DNA from: Protopterus annectens
Lineage: Eukaryota; Chordata; Ceratodontiformes; Protopteridae
Assembly: GCF_019279795.1 (NCBI RefSeq)
Contig: NC_056748.1
Coordinates: forward strand, 699,624,806 to 699,688,805
DNA: 64,000 nt
Direction of reading: 5' to 3'
The notes under the pieces were generated by a model. The model did no database searches and had not been told where the DNA came from. It was given only the letters and a program-made list of their open reading frames with translations. A program made the position numbers and the translations under genes. Below, one piece after another: positions 47,555 to 58,998 of the stretch; the stretch's first letter is position 1, and the number at the start of each line of letters is the position of its first letter.

Positions 47555-49640
47555 TAGGTGGGCTACATAGAAGGAATGTCTGAACACTTTGGCGATGTGC
47601 CATCAAAGTGGAGTTTGCAATCTACCTGTGGCCATAATGACTTTCTCTATACATACTGGATTACCACCTATGTGGTAATTTGTGTGCACATTGTTTTACC
47701 TACAGGGGATGACTATGCATTCATTGGCATTCAGCTTGAGGGCATTGTTTTGACACCAGGTATCAGTCTCTGTAAGGCACTTCTGGAGGATGTCTGTGTC
47801 AGCCGTAGAGTCGATTATGGACCACAGTTAGAAGTCATCTGCAAACCTGTTCAGCCATACAACTCCCATGCTTGCCTGTACCTCTGAGCAGTATCTACTG
47901 AACTGGTGGGGTCCCAGGACCAACACCTGTGGGATGTCATTTGTGACTGGCTTAGAGTCGGACATAGCACCCACAACTGAACATGTGTGTTTGATCTGTG
48001 AGCCACTTGGCCACCCATCCTGTGACATAGCTGTTAATGTTCAAGCTGGTACACTTGTCCATGATGACAGAGTGGGGAATGGTGTAGAAAGTCCTTAGTG
48101 AGGTCCAAGTGGGCTGTGTGGACTACTTTTACCTCCATCTACGTCCTTGGTAACTGTTTGACATAAGTCAACTAGGTGTAAGAGACAGGATCTGTCTTTA
48201 ACAAGGAGGAGATGTGTAGAGTCCAGTGTCTGGAGGTCTCCAATGTCTCTGTTTATGGGTTCCATAACAATTTGCTCAATAGCTTTGTAGACCAGGCTGA
48301 GTAGACATATAGGGCAATGGTTTCCAGGTTTTGTTGTGGCACCCCCTTTGTGGAGCTGGATGACTGTTAGTGTATGCCATTCTTTGGGTACATAGCCTGT
48401 GGTACGCTTGAGTCTGGACAGTGGATGTAGGTGAGGGTGTAGTTCCTTTTGGGCCTAGTGTGGGACGCAGCCTGGGACACCATCCAGTCCCATTGATGCT
48501 GTGTTCTTAGCTTTGGAGAGGGCTGCCTTTACCTGCATGTCCATGACGTCTGGGGATCAGCATCCTTCTGTGATGGACACAGGGCCATTTGGGGGTGATA
48601 GGGGAGTTTATACTGAACTTGTCCCCCTGGATGTGGGCAATGAAGGTTGGTTCAGTGTATTTCTTTCCTTTTTCAGTAGCTGATAGCATATTTGGAAGTT
48701 GACACCTACATGTCTGGTATAGCTACCGAAGGCTATGTGTTTGTTATTCTTACATTCCTTGGCTATTTGTCTTTAGAAACTGTCCTTGGATTATTTTATG
48801 AGTGATCATTGTTTCTTCCTGATAATGATCAGTGATGCCTTCCCTTTAGTGAAGTTGGATCTATCATGTGTTCGTTTCCTCCTTCTGTTGTCTAGCTTAT
48901 TTGTGGGCAACAACCACCTGATTGTTGTCTTATTTTTGGAGGAGTGCATCTTGGATTTCTTTGTGTTGTCTCGTTCCATGCATCCCTGTAGATGCTCATA
49001 GGATGCACTTGTAAATGATTCTGCAGATTGTATACCATTATCCTATAGCAAGAGGTCTTTGGAACGTTCCACTTTGGTCTTGGGAAGTGTGCAGTTTGCT
49101 TTGGAATATGTCTTCACAGTGGTTTCATTGACTGGGTGGGGGGGGGTGTGGATGTCCAGTATGATTACTTTATGATCTGATATTACCAGCGAGGGGTTTA
49201 TCTCTGTTGTGGAACACTGGTACCCCATGTTGGTGATGATCATGTCCAGTATGTTGTCACCTGTAGTGGGCATGGTGACCAGCTGTTCCAGGGTGTTAGA
49301 GTTTTTAAACTCTAGGAAACATTGGGCAAAGGAAGTTGTACATGAGTAATTCTCCCACTCAATGTTTGAGTAGTTGTAATCTCCTCATATAATGGTGTTT
49401 GACAGGACCCTTGTATTTTCCACTGTTCTCAGGAACACTGAGTGAGGTTCCTGAGACAAGATATGTGATCTGTAGCAGGCTACAATCTGATGAGCAGCTT
49501 GGCCCAATGTTAGTTGCACTTACATGGTCTCCAAGGCCTCATGCAGTGCCACTAACCTGAAGGTGTGGGTATCCATAAGGTAAATGGGTACACCCCTTCC
49601 TTTTGTATTTCACTCGTGGTTTTGGGTCCGAAGGTCAGAG
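47555..49640 (-). mobile_element. CR1 ORF2 copy, both ends missing
   Basis: It reads leftward from the endonuclease (49273-49043: GDNILDMIITNMG, SLVISDHKVIILDIHTP) through the linker and RT fingers to the thumb near 47560. Frames are short; recognisable pieces include SDSKPVTNDIPQVLVLGP and RFADDF. The 3' end is replaced by the satellite array. The endonuclease SDH motif is intact, unlike the copy at 31024-30137. Confidence 0.78.
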
Positions 49641-50570
49641 GGATTACGAGTGTTTTACATGGAGCATGTCCAACAGCTCTGTGTTTGACATAGCTTTGTA
49701 TGTTAGGCAGTGAACACCTCTGAGTAGGCGATATGCAAGGGAGTACGGATGAAGCATTTTGAGATGGTCTGTGTATGGAATGTATTCCAGGCCACTAATG
49801 CTCTTTGTGAGGTATTGCTGCAGGCTTTACGGTTGTTGTGGTTGTCTTGTGAGGTACATAATAGAAGTGGCGTTGTACTTTATTATAGTTCTAGTGAGTG
49901 ATGAGTAGAGGGGAACAATGTCCTCTTCTATTCTGCATAAGACATATTTTGTGATGAGATGTGCCACATAGGAGGGTTTCCTGACTACTGTGGGAATGTG
50001 GTTATCACAGTTGTGTCCACTGTCCACCTGTGACCCAAGGTCTCTTGTCACACTTTCAGTATGAAGTATACTACCACATATGTTGTAGTTCTTGGCTACA
50101 GAGTTTTTAACAAAGGAGATGACAATGCACCTTTTGGCACTGAGCTACAGCCCATGGCTTTGATAACAGCCATCTGTCTCAGTGAGGCCCTTTTGTAGGA
50201 TGTCCACATCTTTAGTGTTTGCAATTATGGCTCCTAGTTTGCAGTCCTCTGGAAACTTCAGTTGCCACAGACCTTCCATGTTAAATTTTACTTCACGGAA
50301 GTAGATGCTACACAGCCTGGGATGTTATCTGGTCCCATGGCTGCTGTGATACTGGCTTTGGAGAGTGTTTTTTACCTGTGCAGCCGTGATGACAACAACT
50401 TTGCAGTCTTCCATTATAGAGATGTGCTCTTTCATGGGTGGGTGGGGGGGGGGTAAAGTTAACACTGATCCTATCTGCCAGGATGTTGGCAATATCAGTT
50501 GGGTCTGTATATTTAATGCCATTGAGCTGTATCTCAGAACAGATCTGAGTGTAGACATGACATGGACCTG
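49641..50570 (-). mobile_element. CR1 copy with internal deletion
   Basis: It runs from the C-terminal domain (about 49650) to the thumb and palm (50051-49827: TRDLGSQVDS, VVRKPSYVAHLITK; FPEDCKLGAI near 50250), then jumps at about 50305 to the MGPDNIPG region upstream of the RT fingers (GCC TGGGATGTTATC) and on to the linker at 50558-50325. About 0.6 kb of the RT fingers is missing at the jump. Confidence 0.72.
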
Positions 50571-50574
50571 TCTA

Positions 50575-50940
50575 TTGGGCAGAGATCTCCTGAGTTGACA
50601 GTATGCAACAGAGTACAGATTGGGTTACATTCAGTCTTGTTGCATGGGCAACTATTTGAGGCCAGTAATCCTCTTGTTAAGGTATTTCAGTGGCCTTTCT
50701 AGCTGCTGAACATGCCTAGTCAGATTCATCGCAAGTGTGTTGTGGTACTCTCTGATGGGTCTGATGACCGCTGAGTAGTGGGAACCTCCTTTGACCTACA
50801 TGCACAGACCTTGGCAGTTTGTGTGAACACATGGCATGATTTTCTGACCACTTTGTGAATGTGTTTCTGGAAGTAGGGATGACTATCCACATTTGTCCAT
50901 AGATCCCTTATTATCACATCCATATTTAGCCTAAGTGTGT
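50575..50940 (-). mobile_element. CR1 C-terminal fragment
   Basis: The thumb and C-terminal part only (VIRDLWTNVDS, VVRKSCHVF; ALLRSSDGFIRP-like). It lies directly upstream of the previous copy in the same orientation, so it may be a separate insertion or a tandem rearrangement. Confidence 0.65.
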
Positions 50941-51544
50941 GAGCATGCCCAGTATGACCTTTCAGTGTGATGCTGAATGAAATCCATTACATTTGTTGGA
51001 GTGTGTGAGCACGCCCAGTATAGGCATTTATACTATATATGTATGGCAAATCAAGTTGTATTTTTACAGCAGGGCTCATTTTTGTGTCATAGATCAACAG
51101 GGATCATGCTGTGCCTGCAGGGATTCCATGAGACACTTTGCATAGACTTATCAACATTTCTACATACAGGGGGGACAGCTATTCTTTGCACATTTCTACC
51201 CGGGGGCACACCTGATTGTTACTGTGGGTGTACATAGGATGAAGGTTTCACCTGACACATACACATTTGCTATGCCTGCACTGCTATGTACGGTACACCA
51301 TTTCAATCTATACTATTGCCTATCGTACTGGCTTGAGGCATACTACTGTGCTACAAATCCTAGTGTCCAATGTCACGTATATTAGATTGCGACTTCATAG
51401 CCTACAAAACCCACATCACACTGCCTGGCCTGATGTTCTCTGTCTGCATAGGCCTGTGGGGGAGGTTACCCATATGCCTCTTTAGGGGCATGATACAGCA
51501 TTTCTTTGTGTTTGCATTAGTGTACAATTGTCCTGCTGTGTCAG
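50941..51544. other. Spacer
   Basis: GTGTGTGAGCATGCCCAGTAT and GTGTGTGAGCACGCCCAGTAT at 50936 and 51001 form a short direct repeat, 65 bp apart. No gene recognised. Confidence 0.45.
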
Positions 51545-51549
51545 TGCCA

Positions 51550-51840
51550 CTAAAATGCTATCATGGCTTAGTGGTTCAGTACTGTGACTATAGTGCACAG
51601 TATCCTAGGTTCGAGCTCTGTCACTGCTTTTTGTTTTCATGCTGGGCAGACCAGACTGCTTAAGGAACAGTAAAGCAAATATGAGCATGTTTACCTGACT
51701 TTGCTCGACTTTGCCCAACTTTGCCCAACATTGCTCAATGTTGCCCAACATTGTGCTAGTTAACACGGGTAATTTTGTTTACATATACTAAATATTGGTA
51801 AATGCTGCTTAGCACTGCTTTATATTGCTTAAAACATGGC
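51550..51840 (+). mobile_element. tRNA-headed stem-loop repeat, copy 3
   Basis: The head has TGGCTTAGTGGTTCAG (A box) and TAGGTTCGAGCTC (B box, about 51606-51618). The body holds GACTTTGCCCAACTTTGCCC-type repeats. It is in inverse orientation to, and closely matches, 33736-34065, including ACAGTACTGAACCACTAAGCC-type head words when reversed. Confidence 0.72.
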
Positions 51841-51986
51841 AATCATGCCTCAGGTAGTGCTGCAGGGCTGCCTATGTTGGATGCACATACTACACTCCCT
51901 ATACATGTTTGGAAACAGGTAGGGTCAAGTTAGGCATTCCTTTAATTTTATGTGTGAGTCAGAGAGAGGTATCATTTCCAGGGTTC

Positions 51987-53219
51987 CTAGTGAGTCAGTG
52001 TATGTGCTATGCATTGCCTCTTTGCCAAGGCCAAGGCATACTGGGCACGCCTCCTTCTGCCTACTGGGGCAGGCTCAGGTTGTTCCTCCTCCGAGTCATG
52101 GTGTGCCTGTGCAGGCCTTGGCAATGGTGGGGGGCTGTGTGGCCCTGTCCCATGCTGTTCCTGCTGCAGCTGTTTTTACAGGATCATATTGTGTAGCATG
52201 GCACATACCATGACAATTTGGGTACTTGTAGTTGGTGAGTACTGCAAGGCTCCACCAGATGTGTCCAGGCACCGGAACCGTGACTTGAGCATCCCAAACA
52301 CACGCTCGATTACATTTCGTGTTTGTGCGTGTGCCTCATTATTGAGTTCTTGTTCAGGTGTGTGTGCATTTCTGATGGGCGTCATCAGCCACGGCTATAG
52401 TGCGCATTCAGCATCCCCCACTAGGTGACCGTCAGGGATGTCCCCATTGGCAAATCTCTGGCACAGGTGCGTCAGATGCCAGATATGGGAATCATGGTAG
52501 CTTCCATAGCAGCCAGCACACACATTCAGTATTATGCCCTGGGCATCACACACGACCTGGCAGTTGATGGAATGGAAGCCCTTGCGGCTGATGTAGGCTC
52601 TACCCAGCTCACTGGCTGGTGCTTTGATGCATATGTGCATGCAGGCAATTGCACCCACTACCTCGGGGTATTCAGCTATTTGCTGGAAGAGGTGCATATT
52701 GCTGGCCAATACCTCATGAGAATTGGGGAAATATACATGATCACCGACATATGCTGACATGGCATTCAGGAACTGGTGCAATACCCTGGATGCTGATGCC
52801 TGTGAAATCCCCATCATATCACCAGTTGGTCTCTGGAAGTTACCTGTTGCTAGTATTCTTAGGCCAGCACATACCTTAGTTTCCACTGAGATGGGTTCCC
52901 CTCTGTTGGTTCTGTGTGTGAGGTGTGGCCTGCACAGCTCAACAATTTGCTGCAGGAGGTCTCTGTCCACTCTATAGCGCTCCAGTATCCCCAGCTCATG
53001 CAGCCCCTGGTAGGTTACCCTGGGTCTGTACACTCTTCTCTGTCTCCTCACTGTGGGTTGCTCAGCAGCATTTGCAATGGCACCACCCTCAGCATCTTGC
53101 ACATGTTGCCTTATATTAGCAATGGCAGCCCCTAACATTTTTTTTGTCTGAGTTAAGCTTTTTAAGTTTTCACTTCCCTTTGTAGACTGCAGTGTTGCAT
53201 TGTTTCTGAGAACAAACAT
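51987..53219 (-). pseudogene. HARBI1-like Harbinger transposase
   Basis: A single frame of 411 codons with two internal stops: TAG at 52397-52395 and TAA at 52178-52176, the frame staying open after each. The helix-turn-helix-like N-terminal region (GLRILATGNFQRPTGDMMGI, SQASASRVLHQFL) precedes a DDE nuclease. The first catalytic Asp site reads GAIACMHICIKAP where families have GxIDGTHIxIKAP, so it is Ala. The second (GSYHDSHIW) and the Glu (RNVIERVFGMLKSRF) are kept. CTA TAG CCG fits CAG to TAG (GYPLQPWL in relatives). The tail is acidic then basic (EEEQPEP, GRRRRAQYA). Start alternatives are 53219 or 53135 (MLGAAIANIRQ). Convergent with the plus-strand Myb-like genes. Confidence 0.88.
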
Positions 53220-53384
53220 GGGGGAATATTGTTTGCAGAGTTTTAAGTGCTGGGCTGGGCTGGGCTAGTGTACTGCCTGTGTAATTGGCTGATTCTGATT
53301 GATTTCACCTGGCAGGTCTGCTAGTTCTCCTTGCTTAACTTCTTACTACTTTTTTTCCTTTTCTGTTTCCACAGGGGGCAGCAA

Positions 53385-53565
53385 CACACAAACATGCACA
53401 CATACGCGCACACAGCCTTACACAAGCTTACACGGCCTTACAAAGGCTTAGGTGGGTGCACATGCACGCACACAAGCTTAGACAGCCTTACACAGGCTTA
53501 CACAGGTGCACACACGCGCACATAGGCTTAGACGGGTTTACAGGGGCGTACATGCGCGCACACAG
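53385..53565 (+). repeat. Degenerate minisatellite (GCTTACACAG / GCGCACACA)
   Basis: Repeated words AGCTTACAC, AGCCTTACACA and ACGCGCACA in irregular alternation over about 180 bp, just upstream of the transposase start. Confidence 0.75.
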
Positions 53566-53816
53566 TGTAAGCATCTTTGCAAGAAACTTTAGTGATAGCC
53601 ACGGCGTGCACCTTCAGTTTCTGGGTTTCAGTTCAGACAACTGTAGACACGCCTCTTCCAGTCCTGAGTAACTCACAGCAAACACATGCCACCCTGCTCC
53701 AATAAGCTTACAGTCTTTGCAACATACCCCCCTCATGATGTGACATATCTTCTACTCTGTTACTCCCCTAATCTTACTCTTACACTCTAGGGACATGGTT
53801 CACGTGGCAGGGAAAA
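53566..53816. other. Spacer upstream of transposase
   Basis: No feature recognised. The transposase promoter may lie here but I see no clear element. Confidence 0.3.
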
Positions 53817-53818
53817 TT

Positions 53819-54474
53819 GGGATTCACTATCCGTATACTCATTTGCATAGGATTGCCTACTAATGCTTGGTTACATCTCTCAAATTGAGCTTCCCCCTTT
53901 AGCAATCTCTACTCAGTAGCCATGTTGTCTTCAGCCTGCCATTCACCTGCATGGCAGATGAATATATTTAATAAAATGCCTATTTTTAGGCTTTTTTTTC
54001 CTGGTTTTTAGAGCGCAGCACGTTTGTGAGGTGCTGCGCTACGCTTAAACATCGAAGATCGGGGGAAAAAAAATTGTTTTTTATTATTTTGTAACACATA
54101 ATAATGCCAATGGCCTCATATTTGGCCATTGGCATGCTTCCTCAACTCGATGCATCCTTTATTTGGAGCTGTCATAGCTCCATTTTGCTATTTGCAGAAT
54201 GGTACTCAGTTACCAACTGAGTACATTTCTGCAAATAACACTACTCTTACTCGGACAGGTTAGTGTTTCCTGGATCGCAAATTTACCTCATTTGCATAGC
54301 TTTCAGCAGCAGATGAGGTAATTTGCATATCCTAACACTGTCCATGCAAGAGTCGTTTTAAGAGCTCTCATGCACGCCCCTGCCGGCTGTTCCTGGATCG
54401 CTTGCCAGACATGTTGGCTGTCTGGAGTCTTACTCTACTCTTAGACTCCGTGCAAGCCTTCATGAATCTGGCCC
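53819..54474. mobile_element. Hairpin-rich Harbinger terminus or MITE
   Basis: The right end reversed reads GGGCCAGATTCATGAAGGC, a Harbinger-style terminus. GGGATTCACTATCCGTATAC at 53819 could be the matching left end of a 656-bp MITE; alternatively the right end pairs with 33007. Three perfect stem-loops lie inside: 54012-54040 (AGCGCAGCAC), 54104-54135 (ATGCCAATGGCC) and 54189-54237 (TATTTGCAGAA plus GTACTCAGTT, loop ACC). TTG follows the end at 54475. Confidence 0.6.
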
Positions 54475-54479
54475 TTGGT

Positions 54480-54898
54480 CTTGTGCAGCTAAGAGCAAAA
54501 ACTCATATTTAATGCCATTTCTGATCAAAGGACTAAAGTCTATTTGTATCAAAGCAATATAAATATATTGTATTGTCCTTGGCTAGTCGTTTTCTGCATT
54601 TTATATTAAACAGTGTATATTGTATTTAACATTTTAGTCACAGCTATGCAGCTGTGAGCAACTACTTATACTATTTATCTCAGTATTTAAGGATTAAGAA
54701 CACCATGTGGGAACAACTTGTGTATTGCAAATACATATTTTTGATAGTTTTTACAGATTTGTGCGTTCTGTTCAGGGTGCATTCTTTATAACCTTGTTTC
54801 AACATCTAGACATTGGCCTATACATTTTCTAGGATTTGTTGATATTGTAGGAAGTCATTTTTTTATTAGATTTCCTATTTATATGTCTGCCTTATACT
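54480..54898. other. Spacer
   Basis: A/T-rich, no feature recognised. Confidence 0.4.
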
Positions 54899-54900
54899 GA

Positions 54901-55758
54901 TTTTGGGTACACCATGCCTTACACACAACCAACCCAACTATTAAATGCACTACTCTATCCTACGTTAATCATTACTCTGCTTGTTCTTTCCAATCTGACC
55001 TCTTACCACACTCAGCTCAGAAACCACACCCTTCCCCCCGGCAGACAGACTCCACAATTAACCACACCAAACTAAATAGCATCCCTATAGAGCAATACAT
55101 CCTCACCCACACCCAACACCTTGCTTACCCACACTATACACTTACATTCAAAATAAACCCTTATAGCTCTGAAAGACTACACAAAATAGTACACAAATTT
55201 AGCAAACACTACTCACGCTTACTCAAGACACTCACTAGTTGTGGTGACATACACCCCAACCCAGGACCTACATCACCTATCAACCCCACTCCAAACCAGC
55301 TAAATGCCCTTTACAGTAGACCTAGAACATCTACCCTCTTCTTAAACATCAATTTACAAAGCATACTCAATAAAACACATGACCTTCATGCTTTGCTTAC
55401 CCTATACAAACCTGAAGTCACAATATTAACAGAAACATGGCTTAAACCAGAACACCACAATGATGAAATTACTGCCCCACACTACAGTATGATTAGAAAA
55501 GATAGACTAGGAAAAAAGGGAGGGGGTGTAGCAATCCTCTTTCAAAATCACCTCACCATAGAGCAACTAGACTACAATAACCCAGAAATCAAAGATGTAA
55601 AACTAATCCTTGGCAAACTAGAAATAAATCCCAATAAGCACATAATTATTGCAGGTGGCTACATCCCAGCATGCAATAACACAACTGTTATGGAAGACCT
55701 ACTTAATTGGCTGTCCAACTCTCCTTGTGTGTATGCAATGAAAGCTTTCATAACATGA
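54901..55758 (+). pseudogene. L2 ORF2 N-terminus and endonuclease, truncated
   Basis: An open frame of 286 codons following a TGA at 54898, with its first Met only at 55393, so the true start is lost or non-canonical. SCGDIHPNPGPTS lies at about 55237-55275: a 2A-like GDxxxNPGP motif. Then LFLNINLQSILNKTHDL, VTILTETWLKPE (Glu block), KKGGGVAILFQN and IIIAGGYIPACN (GDFN position altered). The frame leaves LINE homology near 55720, where sequence jumps to the 3' tail module, deleting the RT. Confidence 0.75.
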
Positions 55759-55799
55759 AACGAATGTTCCATATAATTTCCTGTTATTCTATGTATGTG

Positions 55800-55918
55800 T
55801 TGTTTGGAGCTTATCTCCCCGGGCCTCCGCTGAAAATGGACCTGTGTCCAGTCGGACTTTCCCAGTTAACAAATGTAAAAATAAAATAAAACAAAAATAA
55901 AATAAATAAATAAAATTC
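55800..55918 (+). mobile_element. L2-type tail joined to truncated ORF2
   Basis: GGAGCTTATCTCCCCGGGCC, CCGCTGAAAATGGACC, CAGTCGGACTTTCCCAG and a long (AAATA)n run. Continuous with the deleted L2 above, it forms a ~1-kb internally deleted element (54901-55918). Confidence 0.8.
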
Positions 55919-55919
55919 T

Positions 55920-57335
55920 CAGTTTAATGGGAACTATTATTTAGTCAACTTTGGATATTAAACTCTAAGCAAAACCTATTTGTTTTTTTTGGTGAAAAAT
56001 GTAAGGCAGAATTTCTTTCCTTAGTCATTATTTTTGTTGAAGCTGTCATTGGATCAAGATGTATTGGGGAAAAAAGGACAGAAATGTACTTTAGAGCATC
56101 TAGAATCTCATGGTTTCTGTGAACCGAGTGGATCCCAACCCCACCCCCCCCATGTAATTCATTTACTTTCTCTACACCTATTACTATGCAGTCTTGGTCA
56201 GTTAGATGTATTGATACAACTGAGGAAAAAAACAAGAAAGTAGTATTCTATATGATTGGTGTGGTGAGTCCAGGATGGCGGGAAAAAGGGTGGGGTAGGG
56301 GTGTAGTGGAAACCATTGTTCAGAAAACAGGGAAACATGAAACATTTTATCTGAAACTGGATGTGCAGACTATGAGTCCTTTTTATTAGTTACAGTCTCA
56401 TCAGATACTCACTGTGATTGGCTGAGACTGCAGGGGGTCAGTACCAGTGATAAACTGTGAATATTTTCAAGAGAGAGACAGAAATGGCAATTAGTTCATT
56501 TCACCAGTGAATTAAATGTTCACTTGGAGCTATTATGTTTTTTAGAAAATACCTCCAGTTTGCTTCCATTCCATTCCATTCTGAAGGTGACACGTATGAC
56601 ATATTGGAATAGGATAAACATGTGGCCACCAGTGTTTAATACATTGCAACAAAGAGCCAGGTTGAATTGTGAGAAAAGCTAAACCATTTGTTTATTTCAG
56701 ATTAGGGTACGAGTTGTTTTAGACATGCACTGAGCTTCTCACCTGAAGCTGATGCAAACATTCCACATTTTACTTACTTGTTTTATGCTATGAGAGGTAG
56801 TGTTCTACATTTTGGACAATGAAGGTTGAGAGCTACAGACAAAACTGACTATTTTTTAAAATAATTGTTATATTGATTAGGGTTGGAAAAGACAGTGAAT
56901 GATGAAGGGAAATACAGTATAGTGGACATTATTTTTATGAATGGGAAGGGAGGAGAAAGAGGCAATCTATGTGAAAGCAAAAGGCAATGACATAACCATT
57001 GATACAATCTGCTGAGGGTGGGGGATGCCCATATTTGCATGAAAATAGCATGTTTATCTGTGGCTGTCTTTAAATCAACACCTCTCAGCTGCCCATGACT
57101 TCTCAGAATGTCCCTCATTTTACCTCACATTTGTGGTCTATTCCTCAAGCATGCTATGGTTTTCTGATTATTGCAGTCACTATGGCAGATATTTGTGTTT
57201 CAGACTTCATATTCTTCATAAATTGCAAGCCATTGCATAACCTGTTATTCTAGCAGCTTTTTAAGTTCATAAGAGCAATGTTCAAACTTTCCTTGACTTT
57301 GGACTTTTGTCTCACTCCTTATTTTTTAGTTTTGC
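55920..57335. other. Spacer
   Basis: No gene or clear repeat; short C-run near 56142 and an ATTCC run near 56565. The open frames at 55945 and 56849 on the minus strand show no domain. Confidence 0.45.
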
Positions 57336-57339
57336 TTCT

Positions 57340-58998
57340 GGTTGCTGAAGCTGAGATCCCTCACAAAATCCTCCAAAGCTAGTTACGAAAACAAAATTGC
57401 CACTGACTCTAAAGACAACCACAAAGCATTCTATAGCTATGTCAGGAATCTCAATAGGAACATTCAGATCTGCTCTGAGTTACAGCATAATGGCACTAAA
57501 TATACAGAACCAACTGATATTGCCAACATCCTGGCAGATAGGTTCAGTGCTAACTTTACCCCCCTCTCACCCCCTAGAGGGCCCATCTCTATACCGGAAA
57601 AATGCAAAGTTCCTATAATCATGGCTGCAGAGGTAAAAAACATACTCTCCAATGCCAAGAACACAGAATCCATGGGACCTGACAATATCCCAGGCTGCGT
57701 TCTACACGAACTACAGAATGAACTGGCACCCTACCTAAGTACCATGTTCAATCATAGCCTCACCTCAGGCTTTGTACCCACTGAATGGTGCACTGCGACG
57801 GTTATCCCACTCCACAAAGGGGGAGCCACGACAGACCCCGGGAACTACTGCCCCACTAGCTTGACGAGCCTGGTCTGCAAGGCCATGGAACGTATCATCA
57901 TGGAACTCATAAACAAAGACATTGGTAATCTCCAAACTCTGGACCCTACCCAGTTTGGATTTGTAAAAGGCAGATCATATGTCTCCTAAACCTGATTGAC
58001 TTCTTTGAAGCAGTCACCAAAGCCATAGATGAGGGTAAAGTGGTTCACACAACTTATCTAGATCTCGCCAAGGCTTTTGACACCATCCTTCACTCTGGAA
58101 TTATAGATACGCTCACTAAACTAGGTATAAATCCCTATGTCACAAGATGGGTTGCCAACTGGGTCACGGACAGAACCCACACTGTGAAAGTAGCGGATTC
58201 CAAATCCGACTTCAGACCAGTGACAAGTGGAGTACCACAGGGTTCAGTCCTGGGTCCTCTCCTGTTTGGTATCTACTTCTCTGAAGTGCAGGCTAACACA
58301 GAAGGTCTTTGGCTAACAAAGTTTGCAGATGACTGCAAACTAGGAGCCATAATCGAAACTCTTAACGATGTGGACATACTACAAAAGGGCCTCACTGAGA
58401 CAGATACCTGGTGTCAAAGCCATGGCCTGAAGCTCAATGCCAAAAAGTGTATTGTCATCCCCTTTGGTAAAAACTCTGTAACAATGAACTACCACATAGC
58501 TGGTAGTCTACTTAATGCTGAAAATGTGATAAGAGACCTTGGGACACAGGTGGACAGTAGTTTCTCCTTTGATAATCACATCGCCACAGTGGTCAGGAAA
58601 TCCTTCTACATGGCTCATCTCATCACAAAAGGATTCTCATCCAGAAAAAAAGAGGTCATGCTTCCCCTATACTCATCACTCATTAGACCCATTATAGAGT
58701 ACAACACTCCTTTTGGTATGTACCTCACAAGACATCTACAACAACTGGAAAGACCACAGAAATACCTCACAAAGAGGATTACTGGCCTCAAACAGATGCC
58801 CTATGCAGACCGTCTCAAAAAACTACAACTTTACTCCAGCTCATATCGCCTACTCAGGGGCGATCTCTGCCTAAGATACAAAGCTATGTCAAACTCAGAG
58901 CTGTTAGACATGCTCCACTTAAAGAAATCCCAATGCCTCTGAACTACATGCTCTAGGGACCTAAACCTTGTCACCACAATAAACAGAACATGCTGGAG
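57340..58998 (+). mobile_element. CR1 LINE, best-preserved RT, cut at hAT end
   Basis: It begins in the linker (KLRSLTKSSKASYENK). ORF pieces: 57342-57989 (linker and RT fingers; HKGGATTDPGNY, LINKDIGNLQTLDPTQFGF) and 58040-58942, a 300-codon run across palm, thumb and C-terminal domain (AYLDLAKAF equivalent TYLDLAKAF; GVPQGSVLGPLLFGIYFSEV; KFADDCKLGAI; LERPQKYLTKRITGLKQ). A two-base insertion in the GRSCLLNL motif near 57980 shifts the frame, and a TGA at 58940 sits where an Arg is expected. The element stops mid-codon region at ACATGCTGGAGG, before its 3' end, where a hAT-like terminus starts. Confidence 0.92.

Noticed and set aside
33736-51840. Termini of one large inverted-repeat transposon
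   Set aside because: The inverse copies at 33736-34065 and 51550-51840 have tRNA-like heads, and a third copy lies at 36885-37145, so they look like independent insertions.
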